A stretch of DNA of 64,000 bases from Verrucomicrobiota bacterium (lineage in GTDB: Bacteria; Verrucomicrobiota; Verrucomicrobiia; Opitutales; Opitutaceae). The stretch covers positions 1 to 64,000 of the forward strand of contig JANYJB010000094.1 in the NCBI GenBank assembly GCA_025361935.1, in the 5' to 3' direction. The notes beneath the pieces were generated by a model, which had not been told where the DNA came from, did not search any database, and saw nothing but the letters and a program-made list of their open reading frames with translations. Of the stretch, positions 40,152-53,151 are shown piece by piece. Position numbers and translations under genes: made by a program. Numbering within the stretch: position 1 is the stretch's first letter; the number at the start of each line of letters is the position of its first letter.

Positions 40152-41411
40152 ATGCCCTCCGTTCTCATCGTCGACGACCTCCTTTCCATCCACGAGATGT
40201 TGGATGCGGTCATTCAGCCAACCGGGTTCACCACCGCTTTTGCAACCGATGGGGAGAAGGCGCTTGTTCGCTACAAGGCCGACAAGTTTGATCTGGTGCT
40301 GGCCGACATCGACATGAAGCCGATGGACGGCATCACTCTTCTCAGACAGCTCAAAGCGTATGATCCGAATGCCATCGTCGTGATCATGACCGCCTACGCC
40401 AGCACCGAGAGTGCGGTGCAGGCGCTCAAGTTCGGGGCCTTCGACTACCTACAGAAACCGTTCCGCGTCGATGAACTGATCGCCACGCTCAGGCGGGGGA
40501 TGGAGTTCAAGCATTTCAACACCGAGCGGGCCAGCTCGACTTCCGCGCCTGCGGTCAAAGCCGCCGATGTTGAAGGCCGCCTCGTCGGTGAAAGCTCCCA
40601 CAATAAGAAGCTCGTTCAGCAGGTGAAAAAACTCATCACCGTGCGCACCCCCGTCCTCTTGCAGGGTGAAAACGGCACCGGCAAGACTACCGTGGCCGAG
40701 ATTCTTCACGCCGGCAGCGCTCCGGCGGAAGCGCCGTTGGTCCGCATCGACTGCGAGCAAAGTTCTGCGGCGGATTTTCATGACGGGCTTCTCGGGCACA
40801 ATGGCGCGGGCGGCTCTTGGATTCAGCAGGCACGCGGCGGCACGCTTCTCCTCCAGAACTTGCACTGCTTGGCGCTGCCCATGCAGCAGGAATTGGTGGG
40901 TGTGTTGAGGAATACCGCGCATAGTTTCCGCCTCATCTGCACGACGACCGTGGATCTTGAGAAGCTCACCGACGAAGGCCGTTTCAACGACGAACTTTTC
41001 TACCGCGTGGCCTCCTTGCCGGTGGCGCTTTCCGCTCTCCGTGAACGCGTTGATGACATTCCCGCGTTGGTTAAGCATTTTCTGGCGAAGGCCACCAATC
41101 CCAATTTTGACGCAAACCTGATAGATTTCACGGCGGATGCCGTTGATACGCTGCGCGCCTACCATTGGCCTGGAAATCTTTCCGAACTCGGCCAAGTTAT
41201 CACAAAGATTGCCGCGACATCTGATACCCGGGTGGTCACCTCCGCGCAACTTCCCCTGCGGCTGAAAGAGATCAAGGATTGGCCCAAGCTGGCCGATTAT
41301 CTTGCGGGGCAGGAGCGCCAATATATCGAGATGGTCCTCAATGCCTGTCGCGGGGACAAGATTGCCGCCGCCAAGGTCCTTGGCGTGGACATGGCCAAGG
41401 TGTTCCAGTAA
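40152..41411 (+). CDS. NtrC-like response regulator with degenerate AAA+ domain
   Basis: Receiver VLIVDDLLSIHEM...VLADIDMKPMDGITLLRQL...VVIMTAYAS...YLQKPF; Walker A GENGTGKTTVAE; Fis-like C-terminus. Confidence 0.85.
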   Translation: MPSVLIVDDLLSIHEMLDAVIQPTGFTTAFATDGEKALVRYKADKFDLVLADIDMKPMDGITLLRQLKAYDPNAIVVIMTAYASTESAVQALKFGAFDYLQKPFRVDELIATLRRGMEFKHFNTERASSTSAPAVKAADVEGRLVGESSHNKKLVQQVKKLITVRTPVLLQGENGTGKTTVAEILHAGSAPAEAPLVRIDCEQSSAADFHDGLLGHNGAGGSWIQQARGGTLLLQNLHCLALPMQQELVGVLRNTAHSFRLICTTTVDLEKLTDEGRFNDELFYRVASLPVALSALRERVDDIPALVKHFLAKATNPNFDANLIDFTADAVDTLRAYHWPGNLSELGQVITKIAATSDTRVVTSAQLPLRLKEIKDWPKLADYLAGQERQYIEMVLNACRGDKIAAAKVLGVDMAKVFQ

Positions 41412-41519
41412 AAGGTTTCGGTCGGGTCGTTGCTCGCACAGTCGGAATACCCCTTTTTCGACTGCCTTTCCGCTTGCCCCGCCGCAGGTGCGCCGCAACC
41501 GTCTCGGACACTCACGTCC

Positions 41520-44762
<3,243 letters not shown>

Positions 44763-44920
44763 CGGCTGGTTGCGGGCATCCGCGGGATGATTCTTCTGCA
44801 CTCGGAAACCGCCGAGTGCGGTGCCTGTGTGGTTGGCTTAAATCCGTGAAGAGATGAATTTCCGTCATCGTCACACAAACGATACGAAACCGTAACACTG
44901 ATGGTATTAGATGAAGATGC

Positions 44921-47206
44921 ATGCAGCATCTTAAAATCGCCATCGTCACCGAAACGTTCCCGCCGGAAATCAACGGGGTTTCGATGACCTTCGGCGTTAT
45001 CGCCGCAGAACTCGGGCGCCGCGGACACACCGTGACGGTGTATCGTCCGCATCGTTCTGATCTCCCGGGTGATGGTGCGCATCGCGAATTCAGGGAAGTA
45101 TCCATGCCCGGCTTTCCGATTCCCGGTTACGGATTACTCCGGCTTGGTCTCCCGGCTCGTCGCCGCCTCAAAAAACTCTGGCGGGCGGATCCGCCGGACC
45201 TTGTCCATGTGGTCACCGAGGGACCGCTCGGCGCCACCGCCGTCTCCGCCGCCCGCGCCCTTAAAATTCCGGTAACCTCCAGTTTTCACACCAACTTTCA
45301 CCAATACGCCTCCAGCTATGGCTTTGCGCTCTTCCATCATGCCACGCTCGCGTGGTTGCGACGGGTGCATAACCGCACCTGCCGGACATTCGTGCCCACC
45401 AAGGAACTCACCGACGAACTGGCCTCGCTTGGCTTCAAAAATCTGCGTCCGCTCTCGCGTGGCATTGATCTTCGCCAGTTTTCCCCTTCGCTGCGGGATC
45501 ATTCCTTACGCGCCGAATGGGGCGCCGGTCCCGACGACCCCGTTGTCCTTCATGTGGGGCGCATGGCCACGGAAAAAAACTATCCGCATCTTTTCAAGTG
45601 CTACGCCGCCATGCGCGCCGCCAATCCTCGCACCCGATTTGTGCTGGTCGGCGACGGCCCCTTGCGAGCGCGCCTTCAGGCCGATCATCCCGACTGCATT
45701 TTCACGGGCTTCATGTCGCGCGACAATCTCGCGCGTCACTATGCCTCCGCCGACATCTACATCCACGCCAGTCTTTCCGAAACGTTCGGCAACGTGCTGA
45801 CCGAGGCGATGGGCAGCGGCCTTGCGGTCGCCGGCTTCGACTACGCGGCCGCGCGCCTGTTTGTGCGCCCCGAGGAAAACGGCCTCGTCGCTCCCTGCGC
45901 CCAACCTGCGGCGCTAGAAGCGGCTGCCGTCCGGCTCGTGAACGACGCCGTCTTTCGGCAAAAAATCAGAACAGCCGCCCCTGTTTCCGTTGCACATCAA
46001 TCTTGGGAAAACGTCGTCGCCCGTTTCGAGTCGGATCTCGTCGCCACGGTTGCCGAATCCCGCCCGCCCGCTCCCGCGCGTTTCCTCGTCCTCTCCGCCA
46101 GCTACGGCGAAGGGCACAACGCCGCCGCCCGCAATCTCGCCCTCGCTGTCAACGCCGACCAAGGGCCGGGCATCGCGCGCGTGGTCGATATTTTCGCACT
46201 CACGGCGCCTCGTCTGGACGCCTTTAGCCGCAGCGCCTATCTTTCCGTCATCAATCGCGTGCCCAAAGTCTGGAGTGCGCTCTACGGCTGGCTTGACCGT
46301 TCGCATCGCTTTCAGGTTCTGCTTCCAAAACTCCTGAAGCCACAGATTCGCCGTCTGGCCGAACTCATCGCCCGCGAACGTCCGGCTGTCATTTGCAGCA
46401 CCTATCCGGTTTACGCTTTCATGATCGAGCAGATGAAACGTGACGGCCTGATCCTGCCGCCGCATTACAATGTCGTGACCGATTCCATCAGCATCAATTC
46501 GCTGTGGTGGGGAGCGCCTTGCGCCGGTTGGTTTGTGCCGAATGCCGAGTCGGCCGCCGTGCTTCACGCCGCCTGGGTTTCGCCGCAGCGCGTGCATGAC
46601 TGCGGGTTTCCCACGCCCGTGTTTTTTGCGGACAACGAAGGCGAACTCACGCCGCCGCCGCTTGCTGAGGGGGCGCGGCCACGGGTTTTGTTTATCGCGC
46701 ATTCCGGTGTGCGCGGGGTGGCCGGCATGGCGAAACGCCTGATCGCTGACTCCGACTGGGAGCTTACATTTGCCGTCGGTCGTGATGAGGCCATGCGCCA
46801 CCATCTGGAGCGTGCGGCTGCCGGTCGAGTTGCGCCGGTCACAATCCTCGGTTGGACGGACCAGATTCCATGCTTGATGATGACGCACCACGTGGTCGTG
46901 AGCAAAGCCGGTGGCGCCACGACGCAGGAAGCGATCGCCGCCCTTTGTCCCATGATTGTGAGTCAGATCGTGCCGGGACAGGAGGAGGGCAACTACGAGT
47001 TGCTTCGGCGTCACGGTGTCGGTGCGTTTGCGGATACTCCTGATGCATTGATGGAAGTCTGCCGTCGCGCCTTTGCCGACAAAGGAGCGGTGTGGTCCGC
47101 ATGGCACGCGGCGCTCAAGCCGCTCGCCCGCCCTCATGCGGCCGCGGTCATCGCGGGTCAGGTTTTACAAGAAGCGGGCCTCGCCGTTCCAGAACTCACC
47201 CAATGA
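44921..47206 (+). CDS. Two-domain glycosyltransferase: N-terminal GT4-like, C-terminal MGDG-synthase/MurG-like (GT28)
   Basis: N: IAIVTETFPPEINGVSMTFGVIAAELGRRGHTVTVYRP...ASLSETFGNVLTEAMGSGLAVAGFDYAA; C: FLVLSASYGEGHNAAARNLALAVN...KAGGATTQEAIAALCPMIVSQIVPGQEEGN. Confidence 0.87.
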   Translation: MQHLKIAIVTETFPPEINGVSMTFGVIAAELGRRGHTVTVYRPHRSDLPGDGAHREFREVSMPGFPIPGYGLLRLGLPARRRLKKLWRADPPDLVHVVTEGPLGATAVSAARALKIPVTSSFHTNFHQYASSYGFALFHHATLAWLRRVHNRTCRTFVPTKELTDELASLGFKNLRPLSRGIDLRQFSPSLRDHSLRAEWGAGPDDPVVLHVGRMATEKNYPHLFKCYAAMRAANPRTRFVLVGDGPLRARLQADHPDCIFTGFMSRDNLARHYASADIYIHASLSETFGNVLTEAMGSGLAVAGFDYAAARLFVRPEENGLVAPCAQPAALEAAAVRLVNDAVFRQKIRTAAPVSVAHQSWENVVARFESDLVATVAESRPPAPARFLVLSASYGEGHNAAARNLALAVNADQGPGIARVVDIFALTAPRLDAFSRSAYLSVINRVPKVWSALYGWLDRSHRFQVLLPKLLKPQIRRLAELIARERPAVICSTYPVYAFMIEQMKRDGLILPPHYNVVTDSISINSLWWGAPCAGWFVPNAESAAVLHAAWVSPQRVHDCGFPTPVFFADNEGELTPPPLAEGARPRVLFIAHSGVRGVAGMAKRLIADSDWELTFAVGRDEAMRHHLERAAAGRVAPVTILGWTDQIPCLMMTHHVVVSKAGGATTQEAIAALCPMIVSQIVPGQEEGNYELLRRHGVGAFADTPDALMEVCRRAFADKGAVWSAWHAALKPLARPHAAAVIAGQVLQEAGLAVPELTQ

Positions 47207-48159
47207 AGACGTGTTTTATCTTTAATCCGTGCTCAGGGAAAAATCGGCGCGATCCCTGGCTGGCCACCGCCATTCCCGCGTTTATCGAGAGGCATCGTCT
47301 TGATGCGACGCTCGTCTTCACGGAAGCGCCTGGTCACGCCACGGCCCTTGCCCGTTTAGCCATCGCGGAAGGCTGCGAGCGGATTGTTGCCGTCGGTGGC
47401 GATGGCACCTTGAACGAGGTCGCCCAAGCCGTGGCAGGCACCTCCGCTGTTTTCGCCCTTGTGCCGTGCGGTTCGGGCAACGGTCTCGCGCTCCATCTCG
47501 GCATTCCGGTGAATCCTTCGCGCGCACTCGAGCTGCTGGTTGCCGGTCGCAGTCATGTCCGCACCATCGATACCGGTGAAGTGGCGGGGAAATCATTTTT
47601 CAACGCCATGGGGCTGGGTTTTGATGCCGAGATCAGCCGGCGTTTCAATCAGCTCACGCGCCGAGGGCTCCCGGCATATTTTCGCACCGGCATCGCTGCG
47701 TTTCGCGATCACAAGCCGGAACAGGTGACGATTATCAGCGAGACACGACGCGTTGAGATGGAAACCTTTCTCTTGGCCGTCACCAACTCCGACCAATACG
47801 GAAACAACGCCCGCATTGCGCCGGGCGCGCGCGTTGACGACGGCCAGTTGGATCTTATCGCGGTGCGTCCGACGGGATTGCTTGGCGCGGTTGCTCTCGC
47901 GGCCCGTCTCTTTTCCGGCGGTTTTGATCTCAGCAAAAACGTGGTGCGACTGGGCGGGAAACGTTTTGTCATTCAGCGCAACGCGCCCGGTATTTTTCAT
48001 ACTGATGGGGAAACCCACGAAGGCCCCGCGCGCCTCGAAGTGGTGGTTCGTCCCGCCAACCTGCGCGTAAGCGTGCCGGCTCAGGCTCCTGGCTGGAAAA
48101 ACCGTTCATCAGGCTCTATAAACCACGAACATCCGCACCACCAAATGGAGACCGTATGA
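47203..48159 (+). CDS. Diacylglycerol kinase/sphingosine kinase-like lipid kinase
   Basis: FIFNPCSGKNRRD, VAVGGDGTLNEVAQAV, VPCGSGNGLALHLGIP, ATGA overlap with the GT gene. Confidence 0.88.
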   Translation: MKTCFIFNPCSGKNRRDPWLATAIPAFIERHRLDATLVFTEAPGHATALARLAIAEGCERIVAVGGDGTLNEVAQAVAGTSAVFALVPCGSGNGLALHLGIPVNPSRALELLVAGRSHVRTIDTGEVAGKSFFNAMGLGFDAEISRRFNQLTRRGLPAYFRTGIAAFRDHKPEQVTIISETRRVEMETFLLAVTNSDQYGNNARIAPGARVDDGQLDLIAVRPTGLLGAVALAARLFSGGFDLSKNVVRLGGKRFVIQRNAPGIFHTDGETHEGPARLEVVVRPANLRVSVPAQAPGWKNRSSGSINHEHPHHQMETV

Positions 48160-49001
48160 GCAAACTCGATGTCCGAACCGTAATCATCTCAGACGTCCAC
48201 CTCGGCACGGCGGACTGCAAAATTCATGAGGTGAATCATTTCCTCCAGCACACGCGTTGCGAGAAACTCATTCTTAACGGAGATATTATTGATGGCTGGC
48301 AGCTCCGCAGGGCGGGACGCTGGACCAAAGCGCATACCCGATTCATCCGTCTCGTCCTCAAGAAAATCGAGAAACGCGACACCGAGGTGATTTATTTGCG
48401 CGGAAATCACGACGACGTGCTCGCGTCGTTTCTTCCTCTCCAGTTTGAGAACCTCCACATCGTTGAAGATTACATCCACGAGACGCCCCGCGGTCTCTAC
48501 CTCGTGCTTCACGGGGACGTGTTTGACACGATCACCCGCAATTTTGTGTTTCTCGCCCATCTTGGCGATTGGGGTTATCGCACGCTTCTCACCGTGAACC
48601 GCGGCTACAACGCCTGGCGCGCATGGCGCGGACTCGAATACTGGTCTTTAAGCAAAGCGATCAAGGCACGCGTGAAATCTGCGGTTAACCATATTTCCAA
48701 GTTCGAAGACCATCTCGCAAAACTGGCCGAAGACCGTGGCTGCACGGGCATCATCTGCGGGCATATCCATACTGCCAGTGACAAAATGCTCGGGAATGTG
48801 CATTATCTAAATTCCGGTGACTGGGTGGAATCGCTCACGGCGATAGTCGAGCACCACGACGGCTGCTTCGAGGTGATGGATTTCGCGCAATTTACCCAAC
48901 GCTTCCCAATGCCTGAGATCGTGCCGGCGGGTGATGATAACCAGCCGGACGCGGCATCGCCCATGGATGCAGGCGTCAAGTCGACGAAAACCGAAAACTA
49001 A
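48156..49001 (+). CDS. UDP-2,3-diacylglucosamine diphosphatase-like metallophosphoesterase (LpxH family)
   Basis: IISDVHLGTADCK, LNGDIIDGW, YLRGNHDD, LHGDVFD, ICGHIHTA. Confidence 0.85.
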   Translation: MSKLDVRTVIISDVHLGTADCKIHEVNHFLQHTRCEKLILNGDIIDGWQLRRAGRWTKAHTRFIRLVLKKIEKRDTEVIYLRGNHDDVLASFLPLQFENLHIVEDYIHETPRGLYLVLHGDVFDTITRNFVFLAHLGDWGYRTLLTVNRGYNAWRAWRGLEYWSLSKAIKARVKSAVNHISKFEDHLAKLAEDRGCTGIICGHIHTASDKMLGNVHYLNSGDWVESLTAIVEHHDGCFEVMDFAQFTQRFPMPEIVPAGDDNQPDAASPMDAGVKSTKTEN

Positions 49002-49083
49002 AGAGCCCCGCTGGATTTCCGGCGAAATGCGGGTGGTTTGATTTCTGTTTGTGGGCGCACGGGTGTTTTGTCTGAGTAAAGCG

Positions 49084-49935
49084 ATGCCTACCTCAACGCT
49101 TGTCGCCCTTTTGCACGGCCCCGATCAGCCCGGGATCGTAGCCCGCGTGGCGGGATGGATCTTCGAGCGTGGCGGTAACATCCTGCATGCCGATCAACAT
49201 CGCGACATGGAGGCCGGCATTTTCTTCCAACGCATCGAATGGCAGCCGGCCAATGGCAACACCTCTGCCGACACGCGGGCGTTCCACGATTTTGCCGCTG
49301 CGCTCGGCATGAAGTCACGGGTCACGTCGTCCGCGCATCGCCCGCGCATGGCCGTCTTCGTTTCCAAGTTTGATCACTGTTTCCATGACCTCGCGCTTCG
49401 CTGGAAGTCTGGCGAATACGCCTGCGATCTCGTTGCCGTCGTCTCCAACCATTCCGATCTCGAGGCTTCCGCGAGCGGCTACGGGCTGCCGTATCACGTT
49501 ATCCCCGTGACCGCGGCGACCAAGGCCGAGGGCGAGGCCCGCCAGCTCGCACTGCTCCGCGAGCTCGATGTCGAGCTGGTTGTTCTTGCCCGCTACATGC
49601 AGGTGCTATCCGACGACTTCCTGAAAAAATTTGCCCGCCCGGTGATCAATATTCATCATTCCTTTTTACCCGCGTTCGCCGGCGGCAGGCCCTATCATCA
49701 GGCGGCCGAGCGCGGCGTGAAGCTCATCGGTGCGACCGCCCACTACGCCACCGCCGTGCTCGATGACGGCCCCATCATCCAACAGGATGTGACGCGCGTG
49801 ACGCACCGCCACGGGGTCGAGGATCTCGTCCGCAAAGGCCGCGACCTCGAAAAGATCGTCCTCGCCCAGGCCGTTCGCTGGCACTTGGAAAACCGCGTGC
49901 TCGTCTACGGTAACAAGACGGTTGTTTTCGACTGA
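49084..49935 (+). CDS. purU: Formyltetrahydrofolate deformylase
   Basis: ACT domain HGPDQPGIVARVAGWIFERGGNILHADQHRD; LARYMQVLSDDFLKKFARPVINIHHSFLPAFAGGRPYHQAAERGVKLIGATAHY. Confidence 0.95.
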   Translation: MPTSTLVALLHGPDQPGIVARVAGWIFERGGNILHADQHRDMEAGIFFQRIEWQPANGNTSADTRAFHDFAAALGMKSRVTSSAHRPRMAVFVSKFDHCFHDLALRWKSGEYACDLVAVVSNHSDLEASASGYGLPYHVIPVTAATKAEGEARQLALLRELDVELVVLARYMQVLSDDFLKKFARPVINIHHSFLPAFAGGRPYHQAAERGVKLIGATAHYATAVLDDGPIIQQDVTRVTHRHGVEDLVRKGRDLEKIVLAQAVRWHLENRVLVYGNKTVVFD

Positions 49936-50005
49936 AGACCTCCGAATCCCTCCTTTACGCCATCCAACCGATCTGTTTCGTTCACGCCTTACACAATTTC
50001 CAGCC

Positions 50006-50746
50006 ATGTCCACGACCCCGACTAACAGTTCCGTTCCTTCTACCGCCGCCGACGACCGCAATCTCGTGCCGGTCGATGAGACCTACATCGCGCCCAGTTT
50101 CGAGGATCGTCTCGCCATCTTTTGGGCGAAAAATTCCAAGACTGTTATCGCCTTGTTCGCGGTCGTGGTGCTGGTGGTTCTTACCAAGGGCGGCTACGAG
50201 CTCTGGGTTGCCCAGCGCGAGAAATCGATTGCCGCCGACTACGCCGCCGCCACGACCGACGCCCAGCTCAAGGGATTCATTGCCGCGCACTCCGACCATC
50301 CTCTTGCCGGTATCGCCCAGCTTCGTCTGGCCGACGATGCATACGTCGCCGGTAATTATGCCGCAGCCCAGTCCAGTTATGCCGGTGCCGCCGCCACCTT
50401 GGCCAACACGACTTTTGGTCAGCGCGCCCGCCTTGGTTCGGCGAACGCTCTCGTCCAGGCGGGCAAAACCGTCGAGGGCGCAGCCGCCTTGAAGCTCCTG
50501 GTTTCCGATTTGTCGGTGGCCAAGGGCATCCGCGCCGCCGCCGCCTATCAACTGGCTGCTCTTGCCGTTGATGCCGCGAAGACTGATGAGGCCAACAGCC
50601 TCATCACCCAGGTGGCGGCCATCGACCCGGCTGGTCAATGGACCCAGCGTGCGACCCTCTTGCGTGCCCGCCTGTCTGTTCCGGCTGCAACGGCCGCCGC
50701 CAAAAAAGACGCCGCTCCGGTGATCAACTTCAAGGCTGCGCCCTGA
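50006..50746 (+). CDS. YfgM-like membrane-anchored TPR protein
   Basis: Single TM (VIALFAVVVLVVLTKGGYELW) then Ala-rich helical repeats. Confidence 0.65.
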   Translation: MSTTPTNSSVPSTAADDRNLVPVDETYIAPSFEDRLAIFWAKNSKTVIALFAVVVLVVLTKGGYELWVAQREKSIAADYAAATTDAQLKGFIAAHSDHPLAGIAQLRLADDAYVAGNYAAAQSSYAGAAATLANTTFGQRARLGSANALVQAGKTVEGAAALKLLVSDLSVAKGIRAAAAYQLAALAVDAAKTDEANSLITQVAAIDPAGQWTQRATLLRARLSVPAATAAAKKDAAPVINFKAAP

Positions 50747-50801
50747 TTCGGCCTCGAGTCGTGCGATTTTCCAAGTCCGCCATTCCGGCGTGCTTTTCGG
50801 G

Positions 50802-51743
50802 TTAACGCGAGGCGGCCGTGATCGCGCGTCCCTGTTGCATCCCGAAGGCGCGCGGACTGCACCCGAAGTGGCGCGAGAAGAGTCGCGAGAAATGCAACGC
50901 GTCTTCGTAGCCAACCATCGCCGCCGCCTCTTTTACCATCGGTGCCGGGCGTGCGATGAGCAAATCGGCCGCGCGCGCCAGCTTGCGCCGGGTCAGCAGG
51001 GCATGCGGGGTGGTCTTGGCGAATCGCCGGTAGAGCCTGCACAGGTGACTGGGCGCCAGGCCGACTTTCTTGCTAAAGTCTTCCAAACCGCGCAAGCGTT
51101 GGAGATTATTTTCCATATAGGTCTCACACCGTTCATAGGTTTCCTGTGCACGCAGCGCGGTGCCTTGCGATGGGTGAAAGGACTCCCGTGATTTTGCCAG
51201 AACGAGGCGCAGCCCAGCCGCAGTGATCGCATGGCGGGTTTCGTGCGGCTTGCGGCTTTCGCGCAGAATTTCCTCGAAGAGCCGGTGCATGGGCTCGATT
51301 TCGACGACGCGCTTGATGTCGCCTGCGGCCAGACCGGCCAGTTTCAGTTCCGCGCCCGCCCCGCTGCCGAAAAAATCCACGAAATACTTCAGCATCGGTC
51401 GCTTCGCGTCCGATGTGATCCTATGTGGAGTCCATGGTCCGTATATAAAAAGATGGCCCGGGCCGAGGGTGTATTCGTTTCCGTCCAGCCAAAGCATGCC
51501 CGCTCCCTCCGCGACGAATTCGAGGCCGTGGCATGCGAAGCCGTCGCGTTCGACTGCATAGCCGGCTCGGCATCGTTCCCGGCCGACGCAGGCGATCACC
51601 AGCCCGGGAGCGACACGCACCTGAGGATCGAGATGCGCATAGCTTGAATCCGCCACCTCGGCGGCGGGCGGGGGCAGGATGGCGTCTTTGAGAGGCACGC
51701 TAGAAATATCAATATTCTCTATGTCAAAGTCAAATCCCCCCAT
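50802..51743 (-). CDS. AraC-family transcriptional regulator
   Basis: Cupin-like N-terminus and HTH LEDFSKKVGLAPSHLCRLYRRFAKTTPHALLTRRKL...VGYEDALHFSRLFSRHFGCSPRAF. Confidence 0.9.
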   Translation of the reverse strand: MGGFDFDIENIDISSVPLKDAILPPPAAEVADSSYAHLDPQVRVAPGLVIACVGRERCRAGYAVERDGFACHGLEFVAEGAGMLWLDGNEYTLGPGHLFIYGPWTPHRITSDAKRPMLKYFVDFFGSGAGAELKLAGLAAGDIKRVVEIEPMHRLFEEILRESRKPHETRHAITAAGLRLVLAKSRESFHPSQGTALRAQETYERCETYMENNLQRLRGLEDFSKKVGLAPSHLCRLYRRFAKTTPHALLTRRKLARAADLLIARPAPMVKEAAAMVGYEDALHFSRLFSRHFGCSPRAFGMQQGRAITAASR

Positions 51744-51785
51744 GCTCGGTTCGGCTTGTTTCTGCTAGCATCAAAGCCTTCACCC

Positions 51786-52175
51786 ATGATCAAGACCGGT
51801 ATCCTCAACCCTGCGGTTCTCGGCCTGCTTGCCCGCGTCCGCCACACCAACACCTTGGTCATTTCTGACCGCGGGTTTCCGTTTTGGCCTGAGATTGAGA
51901 CTGTGGATATCTCTGTCGTGGATGATTTGCCCACCGTCGCTCAGATTGTCGATGCCCTGCGCCCCAATTTTGTGATTGGTCACGTTTTTGCCGCCGAAGA
52001 AGTCAAGGCTGCCAACGCTCCCGAAAAACTCACCCGTCACTTGGCCGCGCTCAACGGCCTAAAACTTACCTACTTGTCTCACGCCGAGCTCAAGCAACGA
52101 GTCCCCCGTGCGATTGGTCTTATCCGCACGGGCGACACCACCCAATACGGTAACCTCATCCTAGAGTCAGCCTAA
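51786..52175 (+). CDS. RbsD/FucU-family sugar mutarotase
   Basis: MIKTGILNPAVLGLLARVRHTNTLVISDRGFPFWPEIETVDISVVDDLPTVAQIVDAL; ends TGDTTQYGNLILESA. Confidence 0.87.
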   Translation: MIKTGILNPAVLGLLARVRHTNTLVISDRGFPFWPEIETVDISVVDDLPTVAQIVDALRPNFVIGHVFAAEEVKAANAPEKLTRHLAALNGLKLTYLSHAELKQRVPRAIGLIRTGDTTQYGNLILESA

Positions 52176-52202
52176 TCCCATTAATTCCTCGCCCTACCTC
52201 CC

Positions 52203-53141
52203 ATGCAATTCCGCACTCTCGGCGCCACCGGCGTCAAAGTCTCCGCCCTTGCTTACGGCGGTTCCTCCCTCGGCTCCGAATTCCGCTCCATCGACGAGGC
52301 CGTCGGCATTCGCTCGGTCCATGTTGCGCTGGACCACGGTATAAACCTCATCGACACCGCGCCCTATTATGGCCGCACCACTGCCGAGATCGTGCTCGGC
52401 AAGGCGCTCAAGGGCGTCGCCCGCGACCGTTACATCCTCGCCACCAAAGTAGCCCGTTACGGCAAGACCGCCGCCGAGTTCGACTTCTCCGCCGCGCGCG
52501 TCACCCGCAGCGTTGACGAGAGCCTCGCCCGCCTCTGCGTGGACCACATCGACTTCATCCAGGTCCACGACATGGAATTCGGAGACCTCGACCAGATCGT
52601 CCATGAAACCATCCCCGCCCTCCGCAGGGTCCAAGCGACCGGCAAGGTCCGCTTCGTCGGCATCTCCTCCCTGCATATTCACGTTCTCAAGCATATCATG
52701 GATCGCGTGGCCGTGGACCAGATTCAAAACTACTGCCACTACTGCCTCAATGACATCGCGCTCGGCGATCTGTTGCCCTACCTGAAGGCGAAGAACGTCG
52801 GCATCTTCAACTCCGCGCCTCTTGCCATGCGCCTGCTCAGCAACGAGGGCCCGCCCGACTGGCATCCCGCTCCCGCCGCCCTCAAGGCAAAGTGCGCCGA
52901 GGCCGCCGCGCTCTGCAAGGCCGCCGGCACCGATCTCGGCAAGCTCGCCCTCCAATACTCGATGGCCAACCCCGACATCCACACCCACATTGTCGGCACC
53001 GCCAACCCCGACCGCGTGCTCGCCAATCTCGCCGACGCCGCCGAGCCGCTCGATCAGACCCTCCTTTCCAAGGTTCTTAAAATCCTTGAACCGGTTCACA
53101 ACCTCACGTGGCCGTCCGGCCGTCCTGAGAACAATCTCTGA
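52203..53141 (+). CDS. Aldo/keto reductase resembling L-galactose dehydrogenase / L-fucose (D-threo-aldose) 1-dehydrogenase
   Basis: [121 protein letters not shown]. Confidence 0.88.
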   Translation: MQFRTLGATGVKVSALAYGGSSLGSEFRSIDEAVGIRSVHVALDHGINLIDTAPYYGRTTAEIVLGKALKGVARDRYILATKVARYGKTAAEFDFSAARVTRSVDESLARLCVDHIDFIQVHDMEFGDLDQIVHETIPALRRVQATGKVRFVGISSLHIHVLKHIMDRVAVDQIQNYCHYCLNDIALGDLLPYLKAKNVGIFNSAPLAMRLLSNEGPPDWHPAPAALKAKCAEAAALCKAAGTDLGKLALQYSMANPDIHTHIVGTANPDRVLANLADAAEPLDQTLLSKVLKILEPVHNLTWPSGRPENNL

Positions 53142-53151
53142 GTCTTCCGCC

